Assembly (NCBI RefSeq): GCF_008304605.1
Contig: NZ_PIJY01000045.1
Location: 236,511 to 300,510 of the forward strand
Length of the DNA: 64,000 bases
Origin: Oceanobacillus polygoni
Lineage (GTDB): Bacteria; Bacillota; Bacilli; Bacillales; Amphibacillaceae
Reading direction: 5' to 3'
Made by a program: the position numbers and the translations under genes. Positions 20,901-28,442 of this stretch are shown here, piece by piece (positions within the stretch are counted from its first letter, which is position 1; each line of letters starts with the position of its first letter). The notes beneath the pieces were generated by a model. The model saw nothing but the letters and a program-made list of their open reading frames with translations, made no database searches and was not told the origin of the DNA.

Positions 20901-21578
20901 GCACAAAAAATTAATAAGCAATTGTTTTATGTTTTAGAACGATTATCAATCCGATTTCATGATATGTTTAAAGAAATGTATAACCCGACAACGATTACCG
21001 AATCAGGGAGTAAAGGGCAAAGTCAGCTGAGGGCGAGCTTGGATAGCCTGCTCGAATATGTCGCATTTGAGCTTCAACAGGAACTACAAGCGGTGTCGCT
21101 TCGGATAGAGTTCTATATGAAGGGACGATTACACGAAGTACATCAAGCATTGACAGATAAAAGTGTGCAAGCAGATCCATTATTTGAACTGCCAGACATG
21201 AAAAAATTGGAAATTGAAACGCCAATCTTTGAAAAAGGGCTAACAAACATGGATTCCAATCAATTTAATCCTGTATTTTCTAAGTACAAAGGAACGAAGG
21301 CTTTCTTTGAAAAAAATGAAAAAGAATTTATGAAGGAACAGATGTATGCTATAATAGAGCCTTGTGCAAAGCAATATATGGATGCAAATAATACATTCAT
21401 GCAAAGCGCTTATCAAAAGCAGTGGGATAGCCTTGTTCAGATGATTTGTGAGCAAGCAGAACAAAATACCCGCCTACAAGTAGAAAACTATTTAAACATG
21501 CTCCAATCTACAGTTGATATGCATGTTCTGCTACAAAAGCAGAAACAATTAAAAACAATTATGAAACATAGTGATTAG
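17943..21578 (+). CDS. dynA: Tandem dynamin-like GTPase
   Basis: Bacterial dynamin of about 1211 aa with two fused dynamin modules, as in B. subtilis DynA (YpbR), which tethers and fuses membranes and protects against membrane damage and phage. The first GTPase has P-loop GHFSAGKSS (about residue 55), G3 DTPGID and G4 NQID; the second has GAFSAGKSS (about 634), G3 DTPGAD and G4 NAAD. Long helical stalk regions follow each. The frame is open from a GTG at 17928, but the ATG at 17943 has the purine-rich ribosome site and lies inside the predicted transcript. The exonuclease gene ypcP follows after 15 nt, as near the B. subtilis locus. Confidence 0.9.
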   Translation: MNTVIVKDRKESLNAEKLVALYALMKRNGDNLNATKILDIYEKFQNEELIISFAGHFSAGKSSMINALLGEEILPKSPIPTSANVVKVNSGDAVARVFFTTEQPVEYKEPYDIEMIKDYSKDKEAIKKIEISTGKQIVPIGSALIDTPGIDAADDADRIMTEASLHLADVLFYVMDYNHVQSEVNLQFLKSIQAKKLPYFVVINQIDKHDERELSFVSFDKSIKQTFDQWNLMPKEIFYTSLKEPKVAHNAFEQVKEKLFVMMGPNRTKYLNINQSVEQVMNDHRSFLATKYETLIHDRTAGEALHSEHSYIDDLETLEEKLLYLENEPMKFEQEFTEELQQTLNNAYLMPASLRDKAQLFLESQQSDFKVGLFASKKKTNEERSTRAEQFLSILQENMNKSIQWKLRDKLLLLMKKYDINDTSLQNEVNEMGVTYELDQLLQLMKPGAKVNGDYVLNYTNDVSANIKHIFKQLARKQLYVIQSLIVEKNKAEKENYERNLSNLQKQQNVNEAIKRLEGELQRAYALLEKQYSEPNMDESAWELVKQALEKKPKPIRVEDHQRMVSTKVKNKPIEAGVERNASTNEMTIDHVVTSIEATMKVIHELPGFESLQAELMEKAFRLKNRSYTIALFGAFSAGKSSFANALMGEKVLPVSPNPTTATVNRICPVNEKHPHGTVVVTLKDQEMLANDLQMITKKLSPRATGFHELIEWVKANELEKNDQLNKMYQAYLHAMLKGYENHRDFIGKTISINHEQFASYVTDETKACYIESINLYYDCALTRQGITLVDTPGADSINARHTNVAFEYIKHADAILYVTYYNHALSRADKDFLMQLGRVKETFQLDKMFFIVNAADLAADEAELKLVTAYVQEQLLQLGIRLPRLYPVSSKSSLEEKIAKKSLNKQMQQLESDFYRFINHDLATLTIESAIRDMERTGHALDNYIQSLNMDQQEKENRKNDIKIKEKRLVSEINTYNSSVYKDQIAQKINKQLFYVLERLSIRFHDMFKEMYNPTTITESGSKGQSQLRASLDSLLEYVAFELQQELQAVSLRIEFYMKGRLHEVHQALTDKSVQADPLFELPDMKKLEIETPIFEKGLTNMDSNQFNPVFSKYKGTKAFFEKNEKEFMKEQMYAIIEPCAKQYMDANNTFMQSAYQKQWDSLVQMICEQAEQNTRLQVENYLNMLQSTVDMHVLLQKQKQLKTIMKHSD

Positions 21579-21593
21579 AGGAAGTGTTAGAAT

Positions 21594-22457
21594 ATGGAGA
21601 AAAACAATGTATTACTGGTTGATGGGATGGCCCTTTTGTTCCGAGGCTTTTTTGCAACATCCTTCCGAGGAAATTTTATGCTTACAAGCAAAGGAGTTCC
21701 TACAAACGGAATTTACCAATTTATGCGATACTTTTTAGATGCAGTCGATACATTTAAACCATCCCATGTAATATGCTGTTGGGATATGGGAAGCAAAACC
21801 TTTCGAACAGATTTATATGAAAGTTACAAAGCAAATCGCGATGCTCCACCAGCTGAATTGGTACCACAGTTCGATTTAATTAAAGAGGTAGTGGAAGCAT
21901 TTGATATGCCGAATATTGGCTTAGAAAACTTTGAGGCAGATGATTGTATTGGAACGCTTGCCCGTGTTTACAGCAAAACGAATGAGGTAACGATTCTTAC
22001 TGGTGATCAAGACATCCTACAACTCATTGATGAAGGAATTCGTGTTGCAATTATGAGAAAAGGGCAAGGAAATTATGAAGTATTTGATCATCACAATTTC
22101 TATGAAAAGAAAGGCATCTATCCAGAACAAGTCATTGATCTTAAAGGATTAATGGGGGATTCTGCTGATAATTACCCAGGTGTTAAAGGGATTGGTGAAA
22201 AAACGGCATTAAAGCTCTTGCAGGAATATGAAACGATTGATAATCTGCTAGAAAATATAGATAGTTTACCTAAAGGGGTTCAAACTAAGATTAACAATAA
22301 TTTGGACATGCTTCACTTATCAAGATCATTGGCTCGAATAAAATGCGATGTTCCGATAAGTTGTTCATTAGACCAAGCTTTATGGAAATATGATAAAGCA
22401 AAGGTTTCCATGAAATTTGAGGAATTGGAATTTAAAAATCTAGCAAACTTAATATAA
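21594..22457 (+). CDS. ypcP: 5'-3' exonuclease, FEN-like (YpcP)
   Basis: Stand-alone 5'-nuclease of 287 aa, related to the N-terminal domain of DNA polymerase I; members remove RNA primers and flaps. Metal-binding acidic clusters are seen in LLVDGMALLF, FEADDCIG, TGDQDILQL and MGDSADNYPG, and the helix-three-turn-helix DNA contact is GVKGIGEKTALKLL. The ATG has a GAGGAAG site. The short gap after dynA suggests cotranscription. A terminator follows. Confidence 0.9.
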   Translation: MEKNNVLLVDGMALLFRGFFATSFRGNFMLTSKGVPTNGIYQFMRYFLDAVDTFKPSHVICCWDMGSKTFRTDLYESYKANRDAPPAELVPQFDLIKEVVEAFDMPNIGLENFEADDCIGTLARVYSKTNEVTILTGDQDILQLIDEGIRVAIMRKGQGNYEVFDHHNFYEKKGIYPEQVIDLKGLMGDSADNYPGVKGIGEKTALKLLQEYETIDNLLENIDSLPKGVQTKINNNLDMLHLSRSLARIKCDVPISCSLDQALWKYDKAKVSMKFEELEFKNLANLI

Positions 22458-22474
22458 AGCTTTATTTTTATTCG

Positions 22475-22512
22475 ATCCTTTGTATACCAAATACAGAGGA
22501 TTTTTATTTTTT
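22475..22512 (+). terminator. Rho-independent terminator after ypcP
   Basis: Stem ATCCTTTGTAT / ATACAGAGGAT (one mismatch) with loop ACCAA, followed by a long T tract. Confidence 0.85.
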
Positions 22513-22524
22513 TACATCTTCTCA

Positions 22525-22546
22525 TATACCGGGTAGGGGGGGTATA
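22525..22546. promoter_or_regulatory. CsoR/CstR-like operator without an obvious target gene
   Basis: The G-rich imperfect dyad ATACCGGGTAGGGGGGGTAT resembles sites bound by the CsoR family (copper sensor CsoR or persulfide sensor CstR), which have TACC and GGTA ends around G/C runs. No copper, sulfide or sulfurtransferase gene follows; the next gene is a PH-domain membrane protein 280 nt away. Binding is inferred from pattern only. Confidence 0.4.
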
Positions 22547-22645
22547 ACGGATTGGTGTTGGGGGTATTTGTTTGCGTGTGCAACATAAAGAAATATGCGT
22601 AACAAAGCGGCTTTGCAGGAGTAAGGAACTGATTTGGTTTAAGGT

Positions 22646-22696
22646 GTTCTTTATAAAGAAACGACTCAGTGTGAGTTGTTGTTTGTTATAAAGAAC
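22646..22696. other. Long stem-loop in the ypcP-PH protein gap
   Basis: A 51-nt segment begins GTTCTTTATAA and ends TTATAAAGAAC (perfect outer arms), with a second inner stem ACGACTCA / TGAGTTGT around a 3-nt loop. It lacks a T tract, so it is not a usual terminator. The 368-nt gap otherwise holds the terminator and the CsoR-like site, and nothing else recognisable. Confidence 0.5.
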
Positions 22697-22825
22697 GGTC
22701 TGTCAATGGTGTTTTGCGTGTTGCTGCTAGATATAAATAATGGTAATGACAGAAAGAAATGTCTATAATGAAAGTTATAAAAAAATATAATCAGGTACAT
22801 AAAGTGTAGTACAGGAGGAAAAGAA

Positions 22826-23236
22826 ATGTATTTCCCATCTAAAAAGGATAAATGGTTAACAATTGTCATCTGGGGGATTGCCTTACTTGGCTTTTTAACG
22901 CCGTTAATCAAGGCACAGCTGATGGCAGCTTTGATAATGTTGTTTTTGGGGCTGTTTTTATTATGGTTTTGGTTTAAGACGGGGTATAAAATAGAAGGAG
23001 AAAAAATTAAAATCTACTATGGACCTATTCGACAAACGATAAAAATTAATGAGATTGAAGTCATCATTAAATCGAAAGCACCTTTAACGGCACCGGCACT
23101 ATCCATGGATCGTATCCAAATTAGATGTGGAAAGTATGATATCTTTTCGATTTCTCCAGTAGATCAAGATCAATTTATAAAGGCCATTACAGAAATCAAT
23201 CCAGATATTTCACTTGATACACGTTTACTTAAATAA
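22826..23236 (+). CDS. Membrane-anchored PH-domain protein (YyaB/SunI-like)
   Basis: A 136-aa protein with two adjacent membrane segments (about residues 9-27 and 31-50) followed by a soluble bacterial PH-like domain. The order (two helices, then TGYKIEGEKIKIYYGPIRQTI) is that of the DUF1200/bPH proteins, which include the sublancin immunity protein SunI. The ATG has an AGGAGG site. The gene stands alone between the ypcP terminator and the cysteine synthase gene 29 nt downstream. Function is unknown; an immunity or envelope role is only a possibility. Confidence 0.65.
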   Translation: MYFPSKKDKWLTIVIWGIALLGFLTPLIKAQLMAALIMLFLGLFLLWFWFKTGYKIEGEKIKIYYGPIRQTIKINEIEVIIKSKAPLTAPALSMDRIQIRCGKYDIFSISPVDQDQFIKAITEINPDISLDTRLLK

Positions 23237-23265
23237 TAATGCATAATGGAAAGTAGAGGTTGATT

Positions 23266-24189
23266 ATGAGAGTAGTACACGATGTTACAGAATTAATCGG
23301 TAATACCCCATTAGTGAAGCTGAATAAGCTTGTCCCAGATGGTGCAGCAGATATTTATATTAAACTAGAAATGTTTAATCCGAGTAAGAGTGTGAAAGAT
23401 CGCGCGGCATACAATATGATTAAAGTTGCCGAGGACAAGGGGCTTATCAAGCCTGGAGACACCATTATAGAACCGACGAGTGGAAATACAGGCATTGGAC
23501 TTGCGATGACTGCTGCTGCCAAAGGGTATAAAGCAATATTGGTGATGCCTGATAATAGTACGATTGAACGAAGAAATATTTTAAAAGCTTATGGCGCACA
23601 AGTTGTGTTAACACCTAGTGAAGATAAGATGCCTGGTTCAATCAAAAAGGCACTGGAAATTCAAGCTGAAATTCCTGGCAGTTTTATACCGCAGCAATTT
23701 GAAAACACAGCAAACTCGGATATTCATCGAACAACAACAGCACTGGAAATTATGGAACAGACAGAGGGGAAATTAGATGCGTTTGTCTGTACAGCAGGAA
23801 CTGGCGGAACGGTTACTGGAACTGGTGAAACATTAAAGGAGAAGATTCCAGGAATCCATATTGCGGTTGTTGAGCCCAAAGGGTCTCCGGTACTATCTGG
23901 AGGTGAACCCGGCCAGCATAAATTGGTTGGTACAAGTCCTGGTTTTATTCCAGAAATATTAAACACGAATGTTTACGACGAAATTATTCAAATTCGTGAC
24001 GAGGAAGCAATTGGGTTATTAAGAAGATTGGCGCAGGAGGAAGGTATTTTCTTAGGCCCATCTGGCGCGGCTGCTGTTTATGCAGCGATTGAAGTTGCGA
24101 AAAAGTTAGGAGAAGACAAAAGCGTAGTTTGTATTGCACCAGATACAGGTGAGCGTTATTTAAGCATGAATCTTTTCGGTGAAGCTTAA
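23266..24189 (+). CDS. Cysteine synthase family protein (O-acetylserine sulfhydrylase homologue)
   Basis: PLP-dependent enzyme (307 aa) of the cysteine synthase / cystathionine beta-synthase family, making cysteine from O-acetylserine and sulfide or acting on a related substrate. The PLP lysine is in NPSKSVKDRAAY (about residue 43), the substrate loop is EPTSGNTGIG and the phosphate loop is TAGTGGTVTGTGE. The frame is open from a TTG at 23260, but ATG 23266 gives the family start. No T-box or S-box leader is present. It may be CysK or a YtkP-type paralogue; a second copy elsewhere would decide. Confidence 0.85.
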   Translation: MRVVHDVTELIGNTPLVKLNKLVPDGAADIYIKLEMFNPSKSVKDRAAYNMIKVAEDKGLIKPGDTIIEPTSGNTGIGLAMTAAAKGYKAILVMPDNSTIERRNILKAYGAQVVLTPSEDKMPGSIKKALEIQAEIPGSFIPQQFENTANSDIHRTTTALEIMEQTEGKLDAFVCTAGTGGTVTGTGETLKEKIPGIHIAVVEPKGSPVLSGGEPGQHKLVGTSPGFIPEILNTNVYDEIIQIRDEEAIGLLRRLAQEEGIFLGPSGAAAVYAAIEVAKKLGEDKSVVCIAPDTGERYLSMNLFGEA

Positions 24190-24221
24190 CTATCTAAAGT
24201 TAATAAAATAATGTACAAACC

Positions 24222-24252
24222 GACTCTTGAAATTATTCAAGGGTCTCTTTTT
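24222..24252 (+). terminator. Rho-independent terminator after the cysteine synthase gene
   Basis: Stem GACTCTTGAA / TTCAAGGGTC with a 4-nt loop and TCTTTTT after it. Confidence 0.8.
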
Positions 24253-24275
24253 ATGTTTCAAATCCGTTGAATCAA

Positions 24276-24306
24276 TGTTGACATTTTGTCAACAGGAAGA
24301 TATAGT
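24276..24306 (+). promoter_or_regulatory. Sigma-A promoter overlapped by a perfect dyad operator
   Basis: -35 TTGACA (24278-24283) and -10 TATAGT (24301-24306) are exactly 17 nt apart. The perfect dyad TGTTGACA-TTT-TGTCAACA at 24276-24294 covers the -35 and half the spacer. An HTH regulator gene starts 69 nt downstream, so self-repression is the simplest reading. Confidence 0.7.
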
Positions 24307-24374
24307 ACAACATAGTGAGTATCCTTGAGTAGAGATGTTAAACAAGATCACTTATTGATAGAGGGGATTAGAAC

Positions 24375-25016
24375 ATGCGCCACAATAAAGTTGATAATGA
24401 ACTAGGTGTACAATTAAGGAATTTATTAAAGGAAAAATCCATATCAATGCGTAGCTTAAGTAAGCAGACAGAAATTGACACAGCGACAATATCGCGCATT
24501 ATTAATGGGAAAAGAAAAGCAAATTTAAATCATTTGGAAAGTTTTGCAAAAAGCCTTGAAGTTCCAGTAGTTGATTTGATTGAAGCAGCTGGTTATCGTG
24601 CAGAAACAACCAAGGAAGAAAAACGTACTGGCATTGATATGGAGCTTAAGTATACCAAGAAGCTACTTGAAGCATATGAGATAGAACAGGAAAGACTAAC
24701 AATGGAAAATATCGAACAAGAATTAAAAGTTCATCAAGAATATAGTCAAACCGAAGAAGGTAGAAAAATGATTTTTACTAGTTTCAAAGAAAAGCTTAAA
24801 AAATCTGGATCTGCAAATTCGTTTATTCAACAATTGGAAGAGATGTATCATCGGTTCCGTTCACAAAAGGGGAGTAAAACAGAGGTTGCACTTTTGGGGG
24901 GAGCCTTAATTTATTTCATTTTGACAATTGATATGATTCCTGATTATATGTTCGCTATTGGTTTCCTTGATGATGTACTTATTGTTAAATATACGATGCT
25001 TCTATTGAAATGTTAA
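24375..25016 (+). CDS. XRE-family regulator with C-terminal DUF1232 membrane domain
   Basis: 213-aa protein with an N-terminal Cro/cI-type helix-turn-helix (about residues 10-60; MRSLSKQTEIDTATISRIIN) and a middle helical linker. The C-terminal DUF1232 (YkvA-like) segment includes a hydrophobic stretch with IDMIPDYMFAIGFLDDV (about 184-200). The combination suggests a DNA-binding protein that may attach to the membrane. It is preceded by a promoter with a dyad operator and followed 46 nt later by two SEDS genes, which it may control. The ATG has a GAGGGG site. The signal it senses is unknown. Confidence 0.8.
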   Translation: MRHNKVDNELGVQLRNLLKEKSISMRSLSKQTEIDTATISRIINGKRKANLNHLESFAKSLEVPVVDLIEAAGYRAETTKEEKRTGIDMELKYTKKLLEAYEIEQERLTMENIEQELKVHQEYSQTEEGRKMIFTSFKEKLKKSGSANSFIQQLEEMYHRFRSQKGSKTEVALLGGALIYFILTIDMIPDYMFAIGFLDDVLIVKYTMLLLKC

Positions 25017-25062
25017 AGTAGGTTATTTAATTTAAATTTTTGAAAGGGTAAAAGGGTAGAAT

Positions 25063-26211
25063 ATGCAACAAAAAAATAGTCGAGTCGACTATCAATTATT
25101 ATGTATTATTTTAGTTCTTTTTATTTTTAGTAGTTTTGCTGTTTATAGTGGATCTGGACAATATGGAGAACCAGGGTATTATGTGTTGCGCCAATTTATC
25201 TGGTATTGCATCGGAATAGCTATTATGTTCGGTGTCGCGGCATTTGATTATGAGTTATTGGAGAGATTAGCACTCCCGTTTTATTTAATTGGAATTTTTC
25301 TATTAATGTTAGTTCATTTCTTCGGAATAGAGAAGAACGGATCCCAGCGGTGGATTAGTTTAGGTTTTATTGAATTGCAGCCATCGGAATTTATGAAAAT
25401 ATTTTTACTCGTGTATTTAGCTGTTTTATTGAAAAAAATAGGTAAGGATAGAATCTCTTTTAAAAAGAGTATTCCGGTAGTAATAAAAATAGGCATGCTA
25501 ACAATTGTTCCTATCTTATTCATTTACACACAACCTGATTTAGGTTCTTCTCTAATATTGATTGCCATCGCTTTAACCTTATTTTTTATTTCCAGTATCT
25601 CACGAAAAATGATTGCGCTATGTGTCGCGATTATGACAAGTGTTATCGGAACTCTTGTGTATCTTTACACGTACAAAAATGATATGTTTACACAAATTTT
25701 CAAACCGCATCAGCTGGGAAGGATTTATGGCTGGCTGAACCCGGGTGAATTTTCTTCAGGCTATGGATATCAATTAAAACAATCGATGCTAGGTATCGGT
25801 TCAGGTCAGTTAACTGGTGTAGGGTTTAATCAAGGAATACAGGTACAGACAGGGAAAATCCCTGAAGCACATACCGACTTTATATTTGCTGTAATAGGTG
25901 AAGAATTTGGTTTTTTGGGTGCGTGTTTACTCATTCTTACATATTTCTTATTGTTTTATCGGATTTTAAAAATCGCTCATCAATCGAATACGTTGCTAGG
26001 TGTTTATATTTGTGTAGGAGCTATTGGATTAATTGCCTTTCAAGTATTTCAAAATATAGCTATGACAGTCGGTCTAATGCCAATAACAGGACTTGCATTA
26101 CCATTGGTTAGTTATGGGGGAAGTGCTCTAATAACGAATATGATTGCGTTAGGCTTCGTTTGTAGTGTTCATATGCGTTCTAAAAAATATATGTTTAGTG
26201 ATGGTGCTTAA
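25063..26211 (+). CDS. SEDS peptidoglycan polymerase (FtsW/RodA/SpoVE family), first copy
   Basis: 382-aa membrane protein with about ten hydrophobic segments. SEDS proteins polymerise lipid II into glycan strands with a class B penicillin-binding protein. The essential aspartate is in EAHTDFIFAVIGEEFG (D272), and the signature LPLVSYGGSALITNM is at the C-terminus. It is the first of two tandem SEDS genes and no PBP gene is nearby. It is not in the mur/div cluster where spoVE lies, so whether it acts as RodA, FtsW or a spare polymerase is open. Confidence 0.87.
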   Translation: MQQKNSRVDYQLLCIILVLFIFSSFAVYSGSGQYGEPGYYVLRQFIWYCIGIAIMFGVAAFDYELLERLALPFYLIGIFLLMLVHFFGIEKNGSQRWISLGFIELQPSEFMKIFLLVYLAVLLKKIGKDRISFKKSIPVVIKIGMLTIVPILFIYTQPDLGSSLILIAIALTLFFISSISRKMIALCVAIMTSVIGTLVYLYTYKNDMFTQIFKPHQLGRIYGWLNPGEFSSGYGYQLKQSMLGIGSGQLTGVGFNQGIQVQTGKIPEAHTDFIFAVIGEEFGFLGACLLILTYFLLFYRILKIAHQSNTLLGVYICVGAIGLIAFQVFQNIAMTVGLMPITGLALPLVSYGGSALITNMIALGFVCSVHMRSKKYMFSDGA

Positions 26212-26237
26212 TCCGTCTGAAAGATATGGTGGTAGTC

Positions 26238-27356
26238 ATGACAACTTTTATTAGGGATAAATTTAAAAAAATAGATTATTCATTGCTTATTAGCATTTTA
26301 TTATTGGCTGGGTTTGGCGTGATTATGGTGTATAGCGCTAGTTATCCGATATCGTATATTCATTATGGAGATGCCAATTACTTTTTTACAAGACAAGTAC
26401 AATGGTTGCTGCTTGGGTTATTCTTTTTTGTTATTGCAGCAGTTATACCTTTCCGGCTCTATGGAAAGTTAAGCCCGGTTTTCATATTTGTTTCCATCTT
26501 ATTATTAATCATTATATTATTGCCTGGAATTGGTGTGGAGCGCAATAATTCACAAAGGTGGATTCAGCTCGGAGGGTTTGTTTTTCAACCTACTGAGCCA
26601 ATTAAATTATTTATGATCATTTACTTTGCTTATTTTTATTCAAAAAAGCAAGTATATATAGATCAGTTTAAAAAAGGTGTTTTACCACCGCTTTTAATTT
26701 TGGGAGTTGTGTTTTTATTAATATTGAAACAACCTGATTTAGGGTCGGCAGCTTTAATACTATTAGCGTGTGGAATTATTGTTGTTTGCTCCGGTGTAAG
26801 AAAAATTCACTTGTTTATGTTAGGTAGTATTGGGTTAATTGGGATTATTTATTTTGCCTTTACATCAGCCTATCGTTTTGAGCGCATAACTTCCTTTTTG
26901 AATCCATTCGATAATCATTTAGGTTCAGGCTATCAACTAGTAAACTCCTATATCGCAATTGGAACAGGTGGGATATGGGGGTCTGGACTAGGTAATAGTG
27001 TCCAGAAATTAGGTTATCTACCAGAAGCACATACTGATTTCATCATGTCTATCATATTGGAGGAGATCGGGGTATTTGGTCTCGTTATTGTATTAGGTTC
27101 CTATTTGTTTATTATGCTTCGAGGGATACGTATCGCTAAGGAGTGTACCGATATGTTCCCGAAGCTGTTGGCAATAGGTATTACATTTCAAATTATGATT
27201 CAAGCCATATTTAATCTAGGTGCAGTATCTGGAATGCTTCCAATCACTGGCATTACCTTACCGCTCGTAAGCTATGGTGGATCCTCCTTATTGTTTACAA
27301 TGATTTCTGCAGGGATATTAGTTAATATATCAACTTTGACTAAAGATGCTGGTTGA
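26238..27356 (+). CDS. SEDS peptidoglycan polymerase (FtsW/RodA/SpoVE family), second copy
   Basis: About 372-aa membrane protein of the same family as its upstream neighbour. It keeps the catalytic aspartate in EAHTDFIMSIILEE (D267) and the C-terminal TLPLVSYGGSSLLFTM. The gap after the first copy is about 26 nt, so the two are likely cotranscribed. An ATG at 26226 is in frame; the ATG at 26238 is preferred because its N-terminus fits the family, though neither has a strong ribosome site. A terminator follows. Confidence 0.85.
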   Translation: MTTFIRDKFKKIDYSLLISILLLAGFGVIMVYSASYPISYIHYGDANYFFTRQVQWLLLGLFFFVIAAVIPFRLYGKLSPVFIFVSILLLIIILLPGIGVERNNSQRWIQLGGFVFQPTEPIKLFMIIYFAYFYSKKQVYIDQFKKGVLPPLLILGVVFLLILKQPDLGSAALILLACGIIVVCSGVRKIHLFMLGSIGLIGIIYFAFTSAYRFERITSFLNPFDNHLGSGYQLVNSYIAIGTGGIWGSGLGNSVQKLGYLPEAHTDFIMSIILEEIGVFGLVIVLGSYLFIMLRGIRIAKECTDMFPKLLAIGITFQIMIQAIFNLGAVSGMLPITGITLPLVSYGGSSLLFTMISAGILVNISTLTKDAG

Positions 27357-27371
27357 TAACCTATCTGTTTT

Positions 27372-27418
27372 GCTTTATCGTTTTAGGATTAATCTCCTAG
27401 CGATAAAGCTTTTTTTCT
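27372..27418 (+). terminator. Rho-independent terminator after the SEDS pair
   Basis: Stem GCTTTATCG / CGATAAAGC with an inner AGGA / TCCT pairing, then TTTTTTT. Confidence 0.85.
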
Positions 27419-27534
27419 TATCCATCCGACAATACTTTCTGGTTCTTCGCAAACGCATTCATTTTTCACCTTCTACTGGGTATGCTATGGAATGGCAGAA
27501 AACCATTTTATTTTTTTGAAAGGATGTTTAAAAA

Positions 27535-28257
27535 ATGATGAAAAGTTTCTTGTTAACAGTAGCAATTACAGTAGGTATGATATGGTCCGCACCGAGCATT
27601 TTAGCTTCCATCCATGATGATATCGTTTGGAAGTCAGTTAGTGATCACAACGGAGAGCAGGAAACGAATGGTAGCTTTTTCGAAAGTAAAGCTTTGTTGA
27701 AGTTACATGCGAAAGAATTGGGTATTGATATGAAAGGGAAGGACAATCAAACACTCGCTCACGAGATATATGAAAAAATGATTTTTCAAGCGGCTAAGGA
27801 GTTAGATATTGAGCAAGAAGGAAAATCCATTGATGAATTAACAGAAGAAATTCATCATGCTAGAGTCGTGGAAAAGGCAAAAGAGCTTGATATTGAAACG
27901 AAGGAAAAACCCCCAGAAGTTTTAGCAAAGGAAGTACATGAGTTTCTTATTAAACAAAAGGCTATAGAGCTGGGAGTTTCTGTAGAAGGGAAAGATTTTA
28001 AAGCATTAAAAACCGAAGTTATGAATGCTGCATTAACAAAGAAAGCAGCAGAATTAGGTATTATGACAGAAGGAAAAGAAGCAGCAGACATTAAAAATGA
28101 GATTTACGAGGCAAAAGTTATCCGTTCAGCTGAACAGCTAGACATGGATGTTGAGGGTAAAGATGCGGAGCAGCTCTTAGATGAAATCATAACGGATCAT
28201 TTTGAACAAGCAAAGGAGCTTCAGTTATTTCCGTTTAAGAAGAGCGAAACGGAATAA
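27535..28257 (+). CDS. Secreted protein with six 28-residue repeats, function unknown
   Basis: 240 aa. Residues 1-24 form a signal peptide (positive start, hydrophobic core, cleavage likely near ILAS). Residues 58-224 are six tandem repeats of 28 residues (the last is 27), with a partial seventh. The consensus begins xAKELgId, has EGKd at positions 10-13, Leu at 17 and EI/EV at 20-21. Each repeat looks helical and charged. No cysteine, LPXTG anchor or enzyme motif is seen. It has its own ribosome site (AAAGGATG) and terminator, so it is probably a single-gene unit. I do not recognise its function. Confidence 0.75.
   Translation: MMKSFLLTVAITVGMIWSAPSILASIHDDIVWKSVSDHNGEQETNGSFFESKALLKLHAKELGIDMKGKDNQTLAHEIYEKMIFQAAKELDIEQEGKSIDELTEEIHHARVVEKAKELDIETKEKPPEVLAKEVHEFLIKQKAIELGVSVEGKDFKALKTEVMNAALTKKAAELGIMTEGKEAADIKNEIYEAKVIRSAEQLDMDVEGKDAEQLLDEIITDHFEQAKELQLFPFKKSETE
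27706..28206 (+). repeat. Six in-frame 84-bp coding repeats
   Basis: DNA encoding residues 58-224 of the secreted protein. The six units have diverged at DNA level but keep the protein pattern AKEL-GI, EGK, L, EI at fixed spacing. Confidence 0.8.
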
Positions 28258-28292
28258 TTTATGTGGGTGACCGATAAATGTTAGTATAAGTA

Positions 28293-28338
28293 AAGAGCGT
28301 GCTTTGATAAGAATGTTTCAAAACACGCTCTTATTATA
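28293..28338 (+). terminator. Rho-independent terminator after the repeat protein
   Basis: Stem AAGAGCGTG / CACGCTCTT with an inner TTTGA / TTCAAA pairing; only a short T-rich tail. Confidence 0.7.
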
Positions 28339-28442
28339 ATTTTGCTAATGACAATTAGGGGTTGTAATGATTTGAGCTTAAAGTTTAAACAATCCATGCG
28401 AACATAAATAAAGGCTAGAAAAATCCATCCTGTTTGTTGTAA

